Below, piece by piece: positions 54,951-64,000 of a stretch of DNA of 64,000 nucleotides. This DNA is from Macrothele yani (Eukaryota; Arthropoda; Arachnida; Araneae; Macrothelidae). The stretch covers positions 48,512,469-48,576,468 of the forward strand of contig CM076996.1 in assembly GCA_039090855.1 (NCBI GenBank), in the 5' to 3' direction. The translations under genes and the position numbers were made by a program. Within the stretch, counting starts at the first letter, position 1; every line of letters begins with the position of its first letter. The notes under the pieces are model-generated. The model worked only from the letters and a program-made list of their open reading frames with translations, did not search any database and was not told where the DNA came from.

Positions 54951-55796
54951 CCGTAATATTTTCACTAACAATGGTCAACGGAATGTTTATTTACATCTCT
55001 ACATAATGGGAAACGTCTTACCTACGTGAATAAACGGGATCGAAAGAATATTAAATTGCATATATACATTACACAGTCCAACGGCATAACGCAATCAGGT
55101 CTTCGAAAGTGTTCGCTGTTCCGAGGAGAACTTTAATACGAATGCCTGCTTGCGTTGCTTTGCGCAACGGTTCGCTCAGAAAAGAGACTTCGGACTTTGG
55201 ATTATCTCAGCCCCTCCAAGCTTCCGCTTTGAACAGCGCATGAGTCAACTTCAGGCGATCGAATGTCAACCGCACGTTTCTCCCATAGACTTTACATGGG
55301 AACTTTGTCGCCCCACCACGCCCGAACCGTTGCCCCAATCTCATATTTCCCTTCGACTGGCACATCTACATGGTAAGACCTTTATTTTGTTACCTTAACC
55401 ATATCTTTACGTTCAGCCGTGCTCTCAAAATAGGACTCACAGTAAAAAACTTTATAGAATTAATATATACACATGTACGTTAAGTACTTTTTGTTCATTG
55501 TGATTTTTCGAAGCAACAGAATGTTTTGGAACTTGAGATCTCTTTTTTAACAGAAAAGTTTTCAATTATCTTTATGAAGAGGTGAAATGTACTGTTTTAT
55601 AGTACTATTTCACAAAACTTCCAAACATAAAATTTACTTTTGATAGCTATAGTAGCTTTTTAAGCCTAAGGACTTCACAGATTGATATATAGACATCGTA
55701 CAAATCCCCTGTACAGTAATTTAAGCACCCCGTTTCTTAGGGTAACATATGTAATATACATATAATAGCTGGGGCACAAAATGAGGGAGAGGAGAA
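54951..55796. other. CACTG-element interior, no gene
   Basis: Up to about 55560 nothing is recognised (a 25-base GC-richer stretch near 55300 aside); 55560-55796 is homologous to 24100-24640 inverted. Confidence 0.5.
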
Positions 55797-55809
55797 ATAT
55801 CCTGTGCCA

Positions 55810-56827
55810 ATATTTAGATGGGAGCCGTCTTTGCACGATGAGTAATGATAAAAGGTTGCAAGCACTAAAAACGGTATTAATTTAAAAGTAGTTAAAATAC
55901 ATACACGAACTTTCAAACAATCATGTGGTTCATCTTCAGGTAAGAGTCGAAGCTAACATTATAATAACCTCAAGTAGTCTATAGCTGAAGGTTTATGACG
56001 CATAATTTATGAGGCATGCGCAGGAGTAGACGGACACCTGGGAGAAACTACAATTGCACATTTGGGTGGATGGGTGAAATCGTCTTTCTTATTCATCACG
56101 CCTAAACAGTTGTTTCCAAGGTAAAGGATTGTTGTAAGGGATTTCATCGTTGCAGCAGGATCCGTGATTGCTATAAATATATAAGTTTTCTGCAAACAGA
56201 TATGCAGTTTTTGAATTGTGGGTAATAAGCACGTTGGCCTCATTCCAGAGAGGGTAATGACTTCCTCTGTTTGAAAGTCTTGATAGGGCGGTGGAGTCGG
56301 AGTTGTTCTTAACGTTATATTTATGTTCATTCAGTTTAACACCTAAGGTCATGTGTGCAGATCCGAAGTAAATAGTATCTTCATCAGTTGGGTATATTGC
56401 CTTCATATTTATACAGTATACGCCGAATTTGCTGTTTGTAGGTCCTGAATCACGGTCTTTTCTAATTAAGGACATGAGATTAGTGGTTTTCAGACCAAAA
56501 TCTAGTTTATGTTTTTTACAGATGTTTTTAAGCTTTATAGTGACAACTGGGTAATCGTGTAGATAGCCCACGAATCTGTTCTCGTTGCAGAGTTGAGCGT
56601 CATGAGCCTTCAGCGATATATTACTTAAGGAACTGTGTTGTTATAGTGTTAGTTTCGACTCTTACCTGAAGATGAACCACATGGTGGTTTGAAACTTATT
56701 GCATATATTTTAACTACTTTTTATTTAATCACATGTTTTTAGTGCTTTCAACTTTTATCGTTACTCATCGTGCACAGACGGCTCCCATCTAAATATTGTG
56801 TATTGTGTACGAGATCGATTTCCGGAG
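55810..56827 (-). mobile_element. Penelope-type element fragment with inverted terminal repeats
   Basis: Direct repeat ATATCCTGTGCCA at 55797-55809 and 56828-56840 marks a 13-bp target duplication. The ends are inverted copies of about 150 bases (55810-55960 and 56645-56805; e.g. TTCATCTTCAGGTAAGAGTCG and its complement). Between them lies only the 3' part of a Penelope-like reading frame. Penelope elements are known for terminal repeats in either orientation and for GIY-YIG endonucleases. Confidence 0.75.
56089..56571 (-). pseudogene. GIY-YIG endonuclease domain of a Penelope-like element, truncated
   Basis: 160 open codons. The N-terminal 45 residues (VVTIKLKNICKKHKLDFGLKTTNLMSLI) form the linker that precedes the nuclease. 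GVYCINMK stands for the GIY strand, DTIYFGSAHMTLGVKLNEHK for the YIG strand, with the catalytic Arg of LxxRLxEH changed to Lys; ANVLITHNSKTAYLFAENLYI contains the expected catalytic Glu. The reverse-transcriptase domain is entirely absent, and the frame ends shortly after the nuclease. The domain would nick target DNA during insertion in an intact element. Confidence 0.7.
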
Positions 56828-57124
56828 ATATCCTGTGCCACATTAACCAGAATTCAAGATATTTGCTATCCACAATATCCAATCTAGCTGCAGAACTTCA
56901 AACTCAAATTTTTCGGCGGACTACAGAAATTTAACAAGTAATCAAGCCTCGTGTATTTTCGCGAATTTCTCCGATTACCGGACTTTTTTCTTCATATGGA
57001 TACTGAAAAAGTGAGAACGGAGTTTTCCAATAATATACGTGTGGATGGAAAGGTTTCTAAAATTTCAGAATTTTCCGTTGACACATCTTAAAAAGAAAGA
57101 TGACACCGAATTTTCGGGTGTAAT

Positions 57125-59472
57125 AAGCACGTCTTTTGAATTCGTTCTGACGCAAATTAAATTTATAAAAGCTATTCAAAGTCAATGGAACCAGTACGGA
57201 AAACAGTAGTATCTGACGGAATAAAGAAGTTTTTCTATCGGGGTTTTAATCCCTCAGATATTGCTGTAAAGGGAATCGTGAGCTTACACCCTCTGGTTGC
57301 AGACTTGTGTGTTAAGAAAAATATGAATTTATATGAGAAACATTTCGCACCGGAAATGCTCTCCAACACAGAAATAATTTTTCAAATCGGACTCACAGAA
57401 ACAGAGATATCGACAAAAATAAGATGTAACTTTACGTCCCCTGGTGGGAAAACCAAACCATGCATTATTTTAGGAAGAAAGTATTCTTAAAAGGATTTTC
57501 CATATGAGCGGTATCGGTCCAAGAAACAAAAAATTTAGTCGAGTTTTCAGGAGCCCAGATTTTGCTACAAATACATCAGAAGCAGAAATTAACACTTATG
57601 CCCTCTGATGGCCAAACAATTCTTTACCAAACATTAGAAATTATGTGAAAAGTCTTTTCCATCAGGTCTTGTATGCAATACAGGAAGAATTTTTAAAATT
57701 GGAGTTTTAGAAGCAGAAATAACACAGAAAACGCAATTTGCCTTTGTGCCGCTTAGCGGAAAGTCTATAATTTACTTGAAAGTTTTGAATTTTTAGAGAA
57801 AACATTTCGCATCGGAAACACTATCCAACAAAGAAGGAATTTTCAAAATCGGACTCCTAGAAGTAGATATATTGACAAAAATAAGATATACATCTATGCC
57901 CCCTGGCGTAGAAACCATGCATTATTTCAAGAAGAAAATGTTCCTAAAAGGTTTGTCGACATAAGTAGTATGGTCAACAAATGACTGTTTTTTCAATCGA
58001 GATTTTAGAAGCTCATATTTTGCTACAAACACATCAGAAGCGGAAATTAAGACTTGCGCCACCTGGTGGCCAAACCATTTTTTACAAAAAAATGAAATTA
58101 TATGCAAAGGATTTCCCGTCAGGAGCTGTATCCGGTGCAGAAAGAATTTTTCAAATCGGCGATTTAGAAGCAGAGATATAGGGGAGAGCGATTTAACATT
58201 ACGTCCCCTAGCGTAAAGTCTATGAATTACTTGAAAATTTTTAAATTATATGACAAACATGTCACACAATGAACACTATCCAACAAAGAAGGAAATTTTC
58301 AAATCGGACTCCTAGAAGTGGAGATATTGACAAAAATAAGATAAACATTTGCGCCCCTGGCGTAGAAACCGTGCGTTATTTTAAGAAGAAAATGTTTCTA
58401 AACGGTTTGTCGACATGAGTACTATCGGTCTACAAACGACGTTTTTTTCAATCGAGATTTTAGAAGCTCATATTTTGCTGCAAATACATCAGAAGCGGAA
58501 ATTAAGATTTACGCCCCCTAGTGGCCAAAGCATTATTTCACAAAAATTAGAAATTGTGTGCAAACGATTTCCCATCAGGAGCTGTATCCGATGCAGACAG
58601 AATTTTTCAAATCGGAGATTTAGAAACAGAGATATAGGGGGAACGCAATTTACCTTTACGCCCCCTAGAGAAAAGCCTGTGAATCACTTGAAAATTTTGA
58701 AATTATATGGAAAACATGTCACACTGAAAACACTATCCAACAAAGAAGAAATTTTTCAAATCAGACTTCTAGACGTAGAGATATTGACGAAAATAGGATA
58801 TACATCTACGTCCCCTGGCGGAGAAACTGAGGAATATCTTAAGAAGAAAATATTCCGAAAAGGTTAGCGATGTGAGTGGCATCAGTCCACAAAAGAATTT
58901 TTTCAATCGATATTTTAGATGTACAGATTTTATGATAAATATATCAGAAGCAAAAATTAACACTTACGCCTTCTGGTGGCCAAAGCATTCTTTACCAAAA
59001 ATTTGAAATTATATGGAAAAAAGTTTACATCAGGAAGTGAATTCGCTGAAGAAAATATTTTTTAAATTGGAGTTTTAGAAGAAGAGTTATCGGGAAAAAG
59101 GTAATTTACTTTTACGCCCCTAGCGGAAAATCTATGCGTAATTTGAAAAAGTAACTATATCTAAAATACTCTACGACATAAATAAAATCGAAAGATAAAA
59201 TATTTTTTTCAGTCGGATGTTTAGAAGCAAATATATGGATTAAAACGTATTTTTGAATTCGACATCATCTGCATTTACGCCTTCTAGCGGCGAAATTGTA
59301 CATCGTAAAAAAATTAATAAATAAGGATCATCATTCGCATATTTCAGGATTCCCAATGCAAAAAGAATTTTTCAAATCGGACTAATACTTGGAGAGACAT
59401 CGTGGGTACAGACTGACGAACGGACGGACAAACCGATAACATAAGCACGATCTTTTTTACAAAAGACGTGCT
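57125..59472 (-). mobile_element. Family B element: TIR-bounded array with ~456-bp higher-order repeat
   Basis: Perfect 13-bp TIRs AGCACGTCTTTTG at 57125-57137 and CAAAAGACGTGCT at 59460-59472. Inside the right TIR is a subterminal hairpin (AGCACGATC near 59444) and a GTCY-type microsatellite (inverted, GACGGACGGAC near 59415-59432). The array: units of ~150 bp built on AAATCGGA(C/G)(T/A)TCTAGAAG, AGAGATATTGACAAAAA and GCCCCCTAGCGG, in groups of three giving a ~456-bp period (ACAT(T/G)TC(G/A)CA marks at 57345, 57797, 58257, 58716). Same layout as family A: HINE/DINE-1-like by architecture. Confidence 0.75.
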
Positions 59473-60642
59473 AAAAACGGAAATTTACCGTCAATATAAG
59501 AAAGGAATAGCGGAAAGGGTTCTGAAAATTCACAATTTTCCCGGAGTATGGAAAATCCATGAAATTCAGGTTTCTTTCTGTCATTTCGCGAAAAAGGTTT
59601 TGTCAGAAATCTGCCTTGTTAATTAATGAAAAGAACAACGGAAAGTGGCTCGTGAATTTCAGAATTTGTTTTCAGTTTACAATGGGTGGTGAAGCGCTAG
59701 TTGCAAGCCACATTCTGTCACAGCTAGCACCGAAACACCGGCGGTGTAGATTGGAGCATTGTTCTGGAGAAGCAGAACACCCCGTTTCAATTTTCGTCGC
59801 CCTTTACTATTAATGGTTTCACGCAATTGTCGCAATAGTGCGGCATAATAGACATCATTCATAGTCCTTTTACGAGGCAAGTAATCAATTAACGGCAACT
59901 CTTCTGAGTCCCCAAAAATGGTACCGTAGTCTTCCCTGCAGATGTTTTAAACTTTTTGGTGGTGGTGATTCATGATGTTTCCACTGCATGCTCTCTTGTT
60001 TAGTATCAGAGTACCAATGGTGAAGGCAAGTCTTATCACCAGTCACAATGTAGGTATAGAAGTCATCTCGATCGCGGTTAATGCGGTCAAGTTGAACCCG
60101 ACTTACTTCAACACGATCATCTTTCATCTTAGGTGTCAACATTCGAGGAACCCATCTGGCACAGAACTTTGACATCCCTAACCTCTCATGCAAAAGGATC
60201 CATGCCGGTACTTAATTGGAGTTCCTCAGCAATCTGTAGGACACAGATTCGCCACGGATACTCCAATTTCTGTCACGTTTCATCTGTGGTCACCTCCGCC
60301 GATGGTCCCTCTCGAGAGTCTTCTTCCAACGAGTCTCTCCACAGTTTAAAGAGAGCAGCCCATCTTTTGACTGTGGCATGTAAAGGTGCACCATCGACGT
60401 ACACACGGACCATCCGTTCATGAATATCGCGTGGTGTTTCACTTTCCTTCGGCAAAAATTCAATCACTACTCGGTTCCGCAATTTCATCTGTCGCTCATC
60501 CATTGTCACCTTATAGACTTCAATGCACTATGGCGCCGTCTGAAATGCTGACGCAGCGATGCGGCGTGGATGTTATATAACTGAGGGATGATACAATACT
60601 TTGCAATACTTGCGAAGCTTAGAACTTATTGAACGCCCCCTG

Positions 60643-60769
60643 TATGAGTGACGAGTCTTCCACACGACGCACATAATTAAATAAAATCAATTATTTTTCA
60701 ATGGGATGATCCTTTGAGCACGGCTGTCGGCTGACCCGAAACCTGGAACGTTGTGCCCCTGCCTTTATC
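60643..60769. other. No recognisable feature
   Basis: Short spacer between the mariner and the next tRNA-like unit. Confidence 0.5.
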
Positions 60770-60930
60770 AAGGAGAGATGATGTAACATATTACGTGACA
60801 TGACGTAGATGGAGTACTACTGAGGCGATGCATCCGTTAAATCGACAATGAAGCAGCGATAAGACTGCCGGCGTAGTTCAGTTGGGAGAACAGCCAGGAA
60901 GACGTGGGTTTGAATCCCACTACCAACAAA
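60770..60930 (+). repeat. Leader/tRNA-like unit (family 2b)
   Basis: AGGAGAGATGATGTAACATATTACG leader (as 60770-60795), then ATCGACAATGAAGCAGCGAT and a tRNA-like stretch 60866-60928 (GGCGTAGTTCAGTTGGG; GTGGGTTTGAATCCCAC, a perfect T-arm). The D-arm and T-arm are good; the acceptor 5' side (TGCCGGC) does not pair well. Confidence 0.7.
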
Positions 60931-61146
60931 AGATTATATGTTATAAAATGTAAATACGACTAAAATATACACGTTAGCTTAGCCCGGTAACATCAAAACA
61001 ACTTGTGACTAAATTTCCAGATTTATACTTTACAGTGAACAACATTTAGTCATACAATTTGATAGTCGATTTTTATGTTCTTTATATGAAAGTGGTCAAC
61101 GATTTGAATTTTATTTATGCTGTTTCGTTTTATGCTGTTTCGAGAT
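60931..61146. other. No recognisable feature
   Basis: AT-rich spacer. Confidence 0.5.
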
Positions 61147-61285
61147 TTAACGACCACTCTGAGCAACTCTAAAGGCTACAAATCGTCCCTAATTTAGGGC
61201 CAGTGGTTCAAGAGGAGGAACGATGTGGGACAAGCACATCAACAAAGCTTCATCTGGGACTCAAATCCAGACCCATCTCAGAAGA
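61147..61285 (-). mobile_element. SINE, family 1, old copy
   Basis: GATTTAACGACCACTCTGAG at the left to CTCAAATCCAGACCCATC at the right; head missing. Confidence 0.75.
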
Positions 61286-61371
61286 ATGGTCAGAAATATG
61301 AGTGACGAGTCTTCCAAACATGCCCACCGGTTCGGCCTTTTTACTTTTCCATGTTATTATTATTTATTTAT

Positions 61372-61587
61372 TTTTGATTGAAAGTTTAACGACCACCGTG
61401 ATAAACTCAATGGGCTATAAGCAGTCGTCTGTTCCTAATTTTGGGTCACTGGTTTCAGGGAAGGGAGAGAACCAGTGCCGTAAGACAACCACAACATCCA
61501 TGCCTCACCGGGATTCGAACCCGGACCCCTTCACGGATGAATGGTCATAAGCCAGCTCTTAGACCATTGCGCCACCGGGGCGGCTTT
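61372..61587 (-). mobile_element. SINE, family 1
   Basis: TTGATTGAAAGTTTAACGACC at the left to GCGCCACCGGGGCGGC at the right; probable target duplication around TTTTCCATGTTA / TTTTTCATTGTTA. Confidence 0.9.
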
Positions 61588-62680
61588 TTCATTGTTAATA
61601 CAATGTAAATAAAATATGAGGTGAGGGCCTAAGATGGTTTTTGTACCAGGTGGCTTGACTATTTACTGCCAGTCTTCACCATATGGGTGAACGAAGCAGA
61701 AACCCACAGACTGCCATTGTGCGCGAGATGAAAGAAAGAAGGAAAAGGAAGCAGTCCAGAAAATAAGCAACTATCGTACCAGCTGCTGCCGTTAAAACGT
61801 TTGGAATTCCTGCTCTCCATAAAAGAAGAACTCAGGTTTTCCAATGCTTTCATGAACACAGAACGTTCAGCCCTCGACAAAATATCCCGGTTTTCCAGTC
61901 AACATAGTACATGCATCTCCTTTTCGGAAAGTGAAATTTTCTTTCTCTTTTCAGACTTTATTCGCGCCTCTTTTTCCAACAAGGTATGACAAAGAGCAAG
62001 TTTTAAATTTCTTTCACTTTATCTGTAGTTATATGAAAAGCGCACAGGAAATTCTCCTGTTTTTATTTTTTACTCGAAAATGTCCATTTAGTTTTTGCAT
62101 TTTTGATGTCGTCCACCCTCTCTCCATACATAAAAGAGAGGCGGTATTTGGCTTTTAGAAGGAGGCTGTCACCATATTTGAAAGCATCCCGATTCGGAGG
62201 CGAGTCAAGAGGATAAGAAGAGGAGAGGGAGGGCCTTGGCGATGTCACTTGTCGTTGCATTCGGAATGGATTTCAAGGCACATGACAGGCGACGAGAGAG
62301 ACAAGCCTGGCGTAGTTAGAGAAAACACGAAGTTCCACGTGGCCTTCCTTTTCTCCGATGGGATTAAAACCAACTTCAAACATTTTGCCTCCGTTCCTCC
62401 CTGCAGAAGCACCTGCATGACGTCGAACTTGTTTTTGTTTCCACGGATTGCGAAGACGGATGACAACGACCTGACGTCACTTTACATCACTTCGTCGCCA
62501 CCGCCACAGTTATTCATTTCTTCTCCTCCTTTTATGTTTCCAATCTCGTGTGGACGGAAAGCAGAGATGAGCCGCGGGACATTCATCATGTTACTGCGCC
62601 AAATGACGTACCAGAAAAGCAAAGTGTAAAGTCTCGACTTAATGAAAAAAAAAAACCAAAAAAAAAAAAATATATATATA
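61588..62680. other. Unassigned stretch, GC-richer in 62090-62630
   Basis: No SINE, TIR or transposase motif. Open frames exist on both strands (plus 62249-62629, 126 codons; minus 62063-62466 in two frames) but none has a recognisable domain. This is the best candidate in the window for unique, non-repeat DNA, possibly an exon; no clear splice-site pair stands out. Confidence 0.3.
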
Positions 62681-62919
62681 TCTGAGCCTAGATAGGAGAA
62701 ACGTATGGATTTCTCAGAACTCTCTGACCCTCTAACAAGAAATTTTTGTATCAGAATTTCAGAGATCTGTAAACTCTTATTTTTCATTGCATTAAAAACG
62801 CGTCGAATGATAGCAAAAGATGCTCCATAACTTTCATTCTTCAAAATAGGTCCCACGTACCCATCCGAAGGAAGAAACAATTACAGAAAATACATTTAAA
62901 TTAGAGTAACTTTGGAAAT

Positions 62920-63065
62920 AATCTATATTAATGTAATTATCGTGTCTGCCTATCCGTCTAACTGTCTGTCGATCACCTACAGAGGAAACTACTAAACGTA
63001 GAGACTTGAAATTCGGAAGACAAAAAGGTAACCCATCGAGTGATGCACCTCGGAACCGGATTTTT
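62920..63065 (+). repeat. GTCY-type microsatellite scrap of a further array family
   Basis: GTCTGCCTATCCGTCTAACTG and TCTGTCG followed by AACGTAGAGACTTGAAATT parallels the GTCY-then-unit order of families A and B. Single unit only. Confidence 0.4.
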
Positions 63066-63330
63066 GAACTTCCAGTTTCGTGATTTTTAATTAGCTTTTT
63101 AATTTTAGTAGCATTTAACCATTGTTGAAATCTTATTTGGCGGATTTCTGTACCATAGGCGCACTCAACAATAATTTGTCTTATTGTTACGCAATATGCA
63201 AAACCGTTAGATTGTTGCAGAATAATACTCTATGGCACCTTGAACAAACACAGCAATTTTTGATCGAACTTCGCTCTTCCAAAGACGTTAGAATTGATTG
63301 GGTAAGGATAATGTCACAAACGTGAAGCTT

Positions 63331-64000
63331 ATAACGAAGTAAATTTCTCCGTCATTTCTGTCCACGCCAGAATTCGAACCCGGATCCCCTCATTCCGGAT
63401 TAAGTCACTCTACCAATTGAGCTACGCGGACGTTTCTTCTGACTACTATCTGCCTTTATGTCGTGTGCGTCCTGCTGGCAGGTACGTCACATCTCCTGGT
63501 ACGTTACATCATCTCCCCCTTATTCTTATTTTTTATTTTATTTTTTTCTTCGAAGTGCTGGAGAAGGGATTCTCTTATTTTTCCTATCTCGCGGTGTGGA
63601 AATAACATCCCACCAATGCGAGATTTTGAACGGTCGGGTCATCCGGATAGTTCGGGCGCCATTATAACGAAGTAAATTTCTCCGTCATTACTGTCCACGC
63701 CAGGATTCGAACCCGGATCCCCTCATTCCGGAATAAGTCACTCTACCAATTGAGCTACGCGGACGTTTCTTCTGACTACTATCTGCCTTTATGTCGTGTG
63801 CGTCCTGCTGGCAGGTACGTCACATCTCCTGGTACGTTACATCATCTTCCCCTTATTCTTATTTTTTATTTTATTTTTTTTTCTTCGAAGTGCTGGAGAA
63901 GGGATTCTCTTATTTTTCCTATCTCGCGGTGTGGAAATAACATCACACCAATGCGAGATTTTGAACGGTCGGGTCATCCGGATAGTTCGGGTGCCATTAT
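63331..64000 (-). repeat. Tandem 333-bp tRNA-like units (family 2), continuing past the window
   Basis: Two near-identical units, 63331-63663 and 63664-63996, with a third starting at the edge. Each, on the minus strand, contains spacer (GCCCGAACTATCCGGATGAC), leader (GTAACGTACCAGGAGATGTG; GACGCACACGACATAAAGGC) and a tRNA-like sequence (63359-63431; 63692-63764). The tRNA-like part has a 7-bp acceptor stem with one G-T pair (GTCCGCG / CGTGGAC), A-box TAGCTCAATTGG, a 5-bp T-stem with GGTTCGAAT, 72 bases overall; but CTCATTCCGGAATGAG gives a 6-base anticodon loop. Confidence 0.9.

Larger units (their letters stand above)
53523..59684. mobile_element. CACTG-ended element, large copy (copy 2), packed with insertions
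   Basis: Left end CACTGTAAAAAATAAGTGG, right end TGTTTTCAGTTTACAATG. The left 500 bases match 24870-25364 inverted, 55560-55809 matches 24100-24640 inverted, and 56841-57120 plus 59473-59684 match 23475-24080 inverted, so both copies share one ~1.5-kb core. The extra length is SINEs, a Penelope-type fragment and a family B array. No gene of its own recognised. Confidence 0.72.
53295..60503 (-). pseudogene. mariner transposase, interrupted
   Basis: 5' part on the right: MDERQMKLRNRVVIEFLPKE (start 60503; an ATG at 60509 adds two residues), ARMVRVYVDGAPLHATVKRW-type N-terminal helix region to about 60273, a frameshift, then 60193-59885 with first Asp in IVTGDKTCLHHW (the usual Glu after it is Lys) and QESMQWKH. 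59898-59690 has RGVLLLQNNAPIYTA, where the second Asp reads Asn. The frame stops at the insertion in ...LALHHP. Beyond it, 53515-53295 continues with DRAPSDFFLFKILKK (third Asp kept), GRRFANDSEL, LYDRYNKCIQVRGSYIEK. Dead before or since the insertion. Confidence 0.9.
53268..60642 (-). mobile_element. mariner transposon split by a 6.2-kb insertion
   Basis: GCGTTCAATAAGTTCTAAGC at 53275-53294 is the exact reverse complement of 60617-60636. Without the insert (53523-59684) it is about 1.2 kb. Confidence 0.9.

Noticed and set aside
63359..63431. Functional tRNA gene
   Set aside because: Acceptor and T-arms are good but the anticodon arm cannot form a 5-bp stem with a 7-base loop; it repeats within a 333-bp unit.

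Overview
This is eukaryotic, almost certainly animal, repeat-dominated DNA. I found no ribosomal RNA, no credible host protein-coding gene and nothing bacterial. The mix of Tc1/mariner transposons, tRNA-headed SINEs, Penelope-type and LINE fragments, and arrays that look like Helitron-associated (DINE-1/HINE-type) elements points to an invertebrate with a large genome; the clade (arthropod, chelicerate or lophotrochozoan) cannot be fixed from this sequence. Nearly all identifiable sequence is mobile elements, many inserted inside one another.

Layout. 1-3170: decayed Tc1 copies. 3180-9594: a 6.4-kb element with ~270-bp terminal inverted repeats and the broken gene of a very large protein (zinc-binding N-terminus, a DNFDHE-type core, a PIN-like nuclease region and a Cys-rich tail); this is the most unusual item. 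9604-12330: tRNA-like repeat units, a TIR-bounded tandem array with a GTCY microsatellite (family A), a long tRNA-containing hairpin and a LINE reverse-transcriptase scrap. 12757-14760: old SINEs. 15509-22844: four Tc1 elements, two abutting end to end, and SINEs. 23159-26305: a mariner split by a CACTG-ended element. 26613-27832: a Tc1 copy. 28347-31879: a second family A array, split by a 2.98-kb element that carries only an ORF1-like gene and has a 10-bp target duplication. 33032-34736: the only uninterrupted transposase gene in the window. 36163-42156: three Tc1 elements, one inserted in a family B array. 43330-47945: a pogo-like element with ~600-bp inverted repeats and another element nested in one arm. 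48333-49740: a complete-length but mutated Tc1. 50350-51742: mariner scrap and SINEs. 53268-60642: a mariner split by a 6.2-kb CACTG element that itself holds nested SINEs, a Penelope-type fragment and a family B array. 61147-64000: SINEs, one unassigned GC-richer stretch, and tandem 333-bp tRNA-like units running off the edge.

There are no operons or pathways. The entries interact only as hosts and parasites. SINEs must use reverse transcriptase supplied elsewhere, since none intact is present. MITE-like, Helitron-like and CACTG copies without genes need outside enzymes. The nesting order gives relative ages. Protein readings come from conceptual translation by eye; boundaries given by paired TIRs or target duplications are firm to a few bases, others are approximate.
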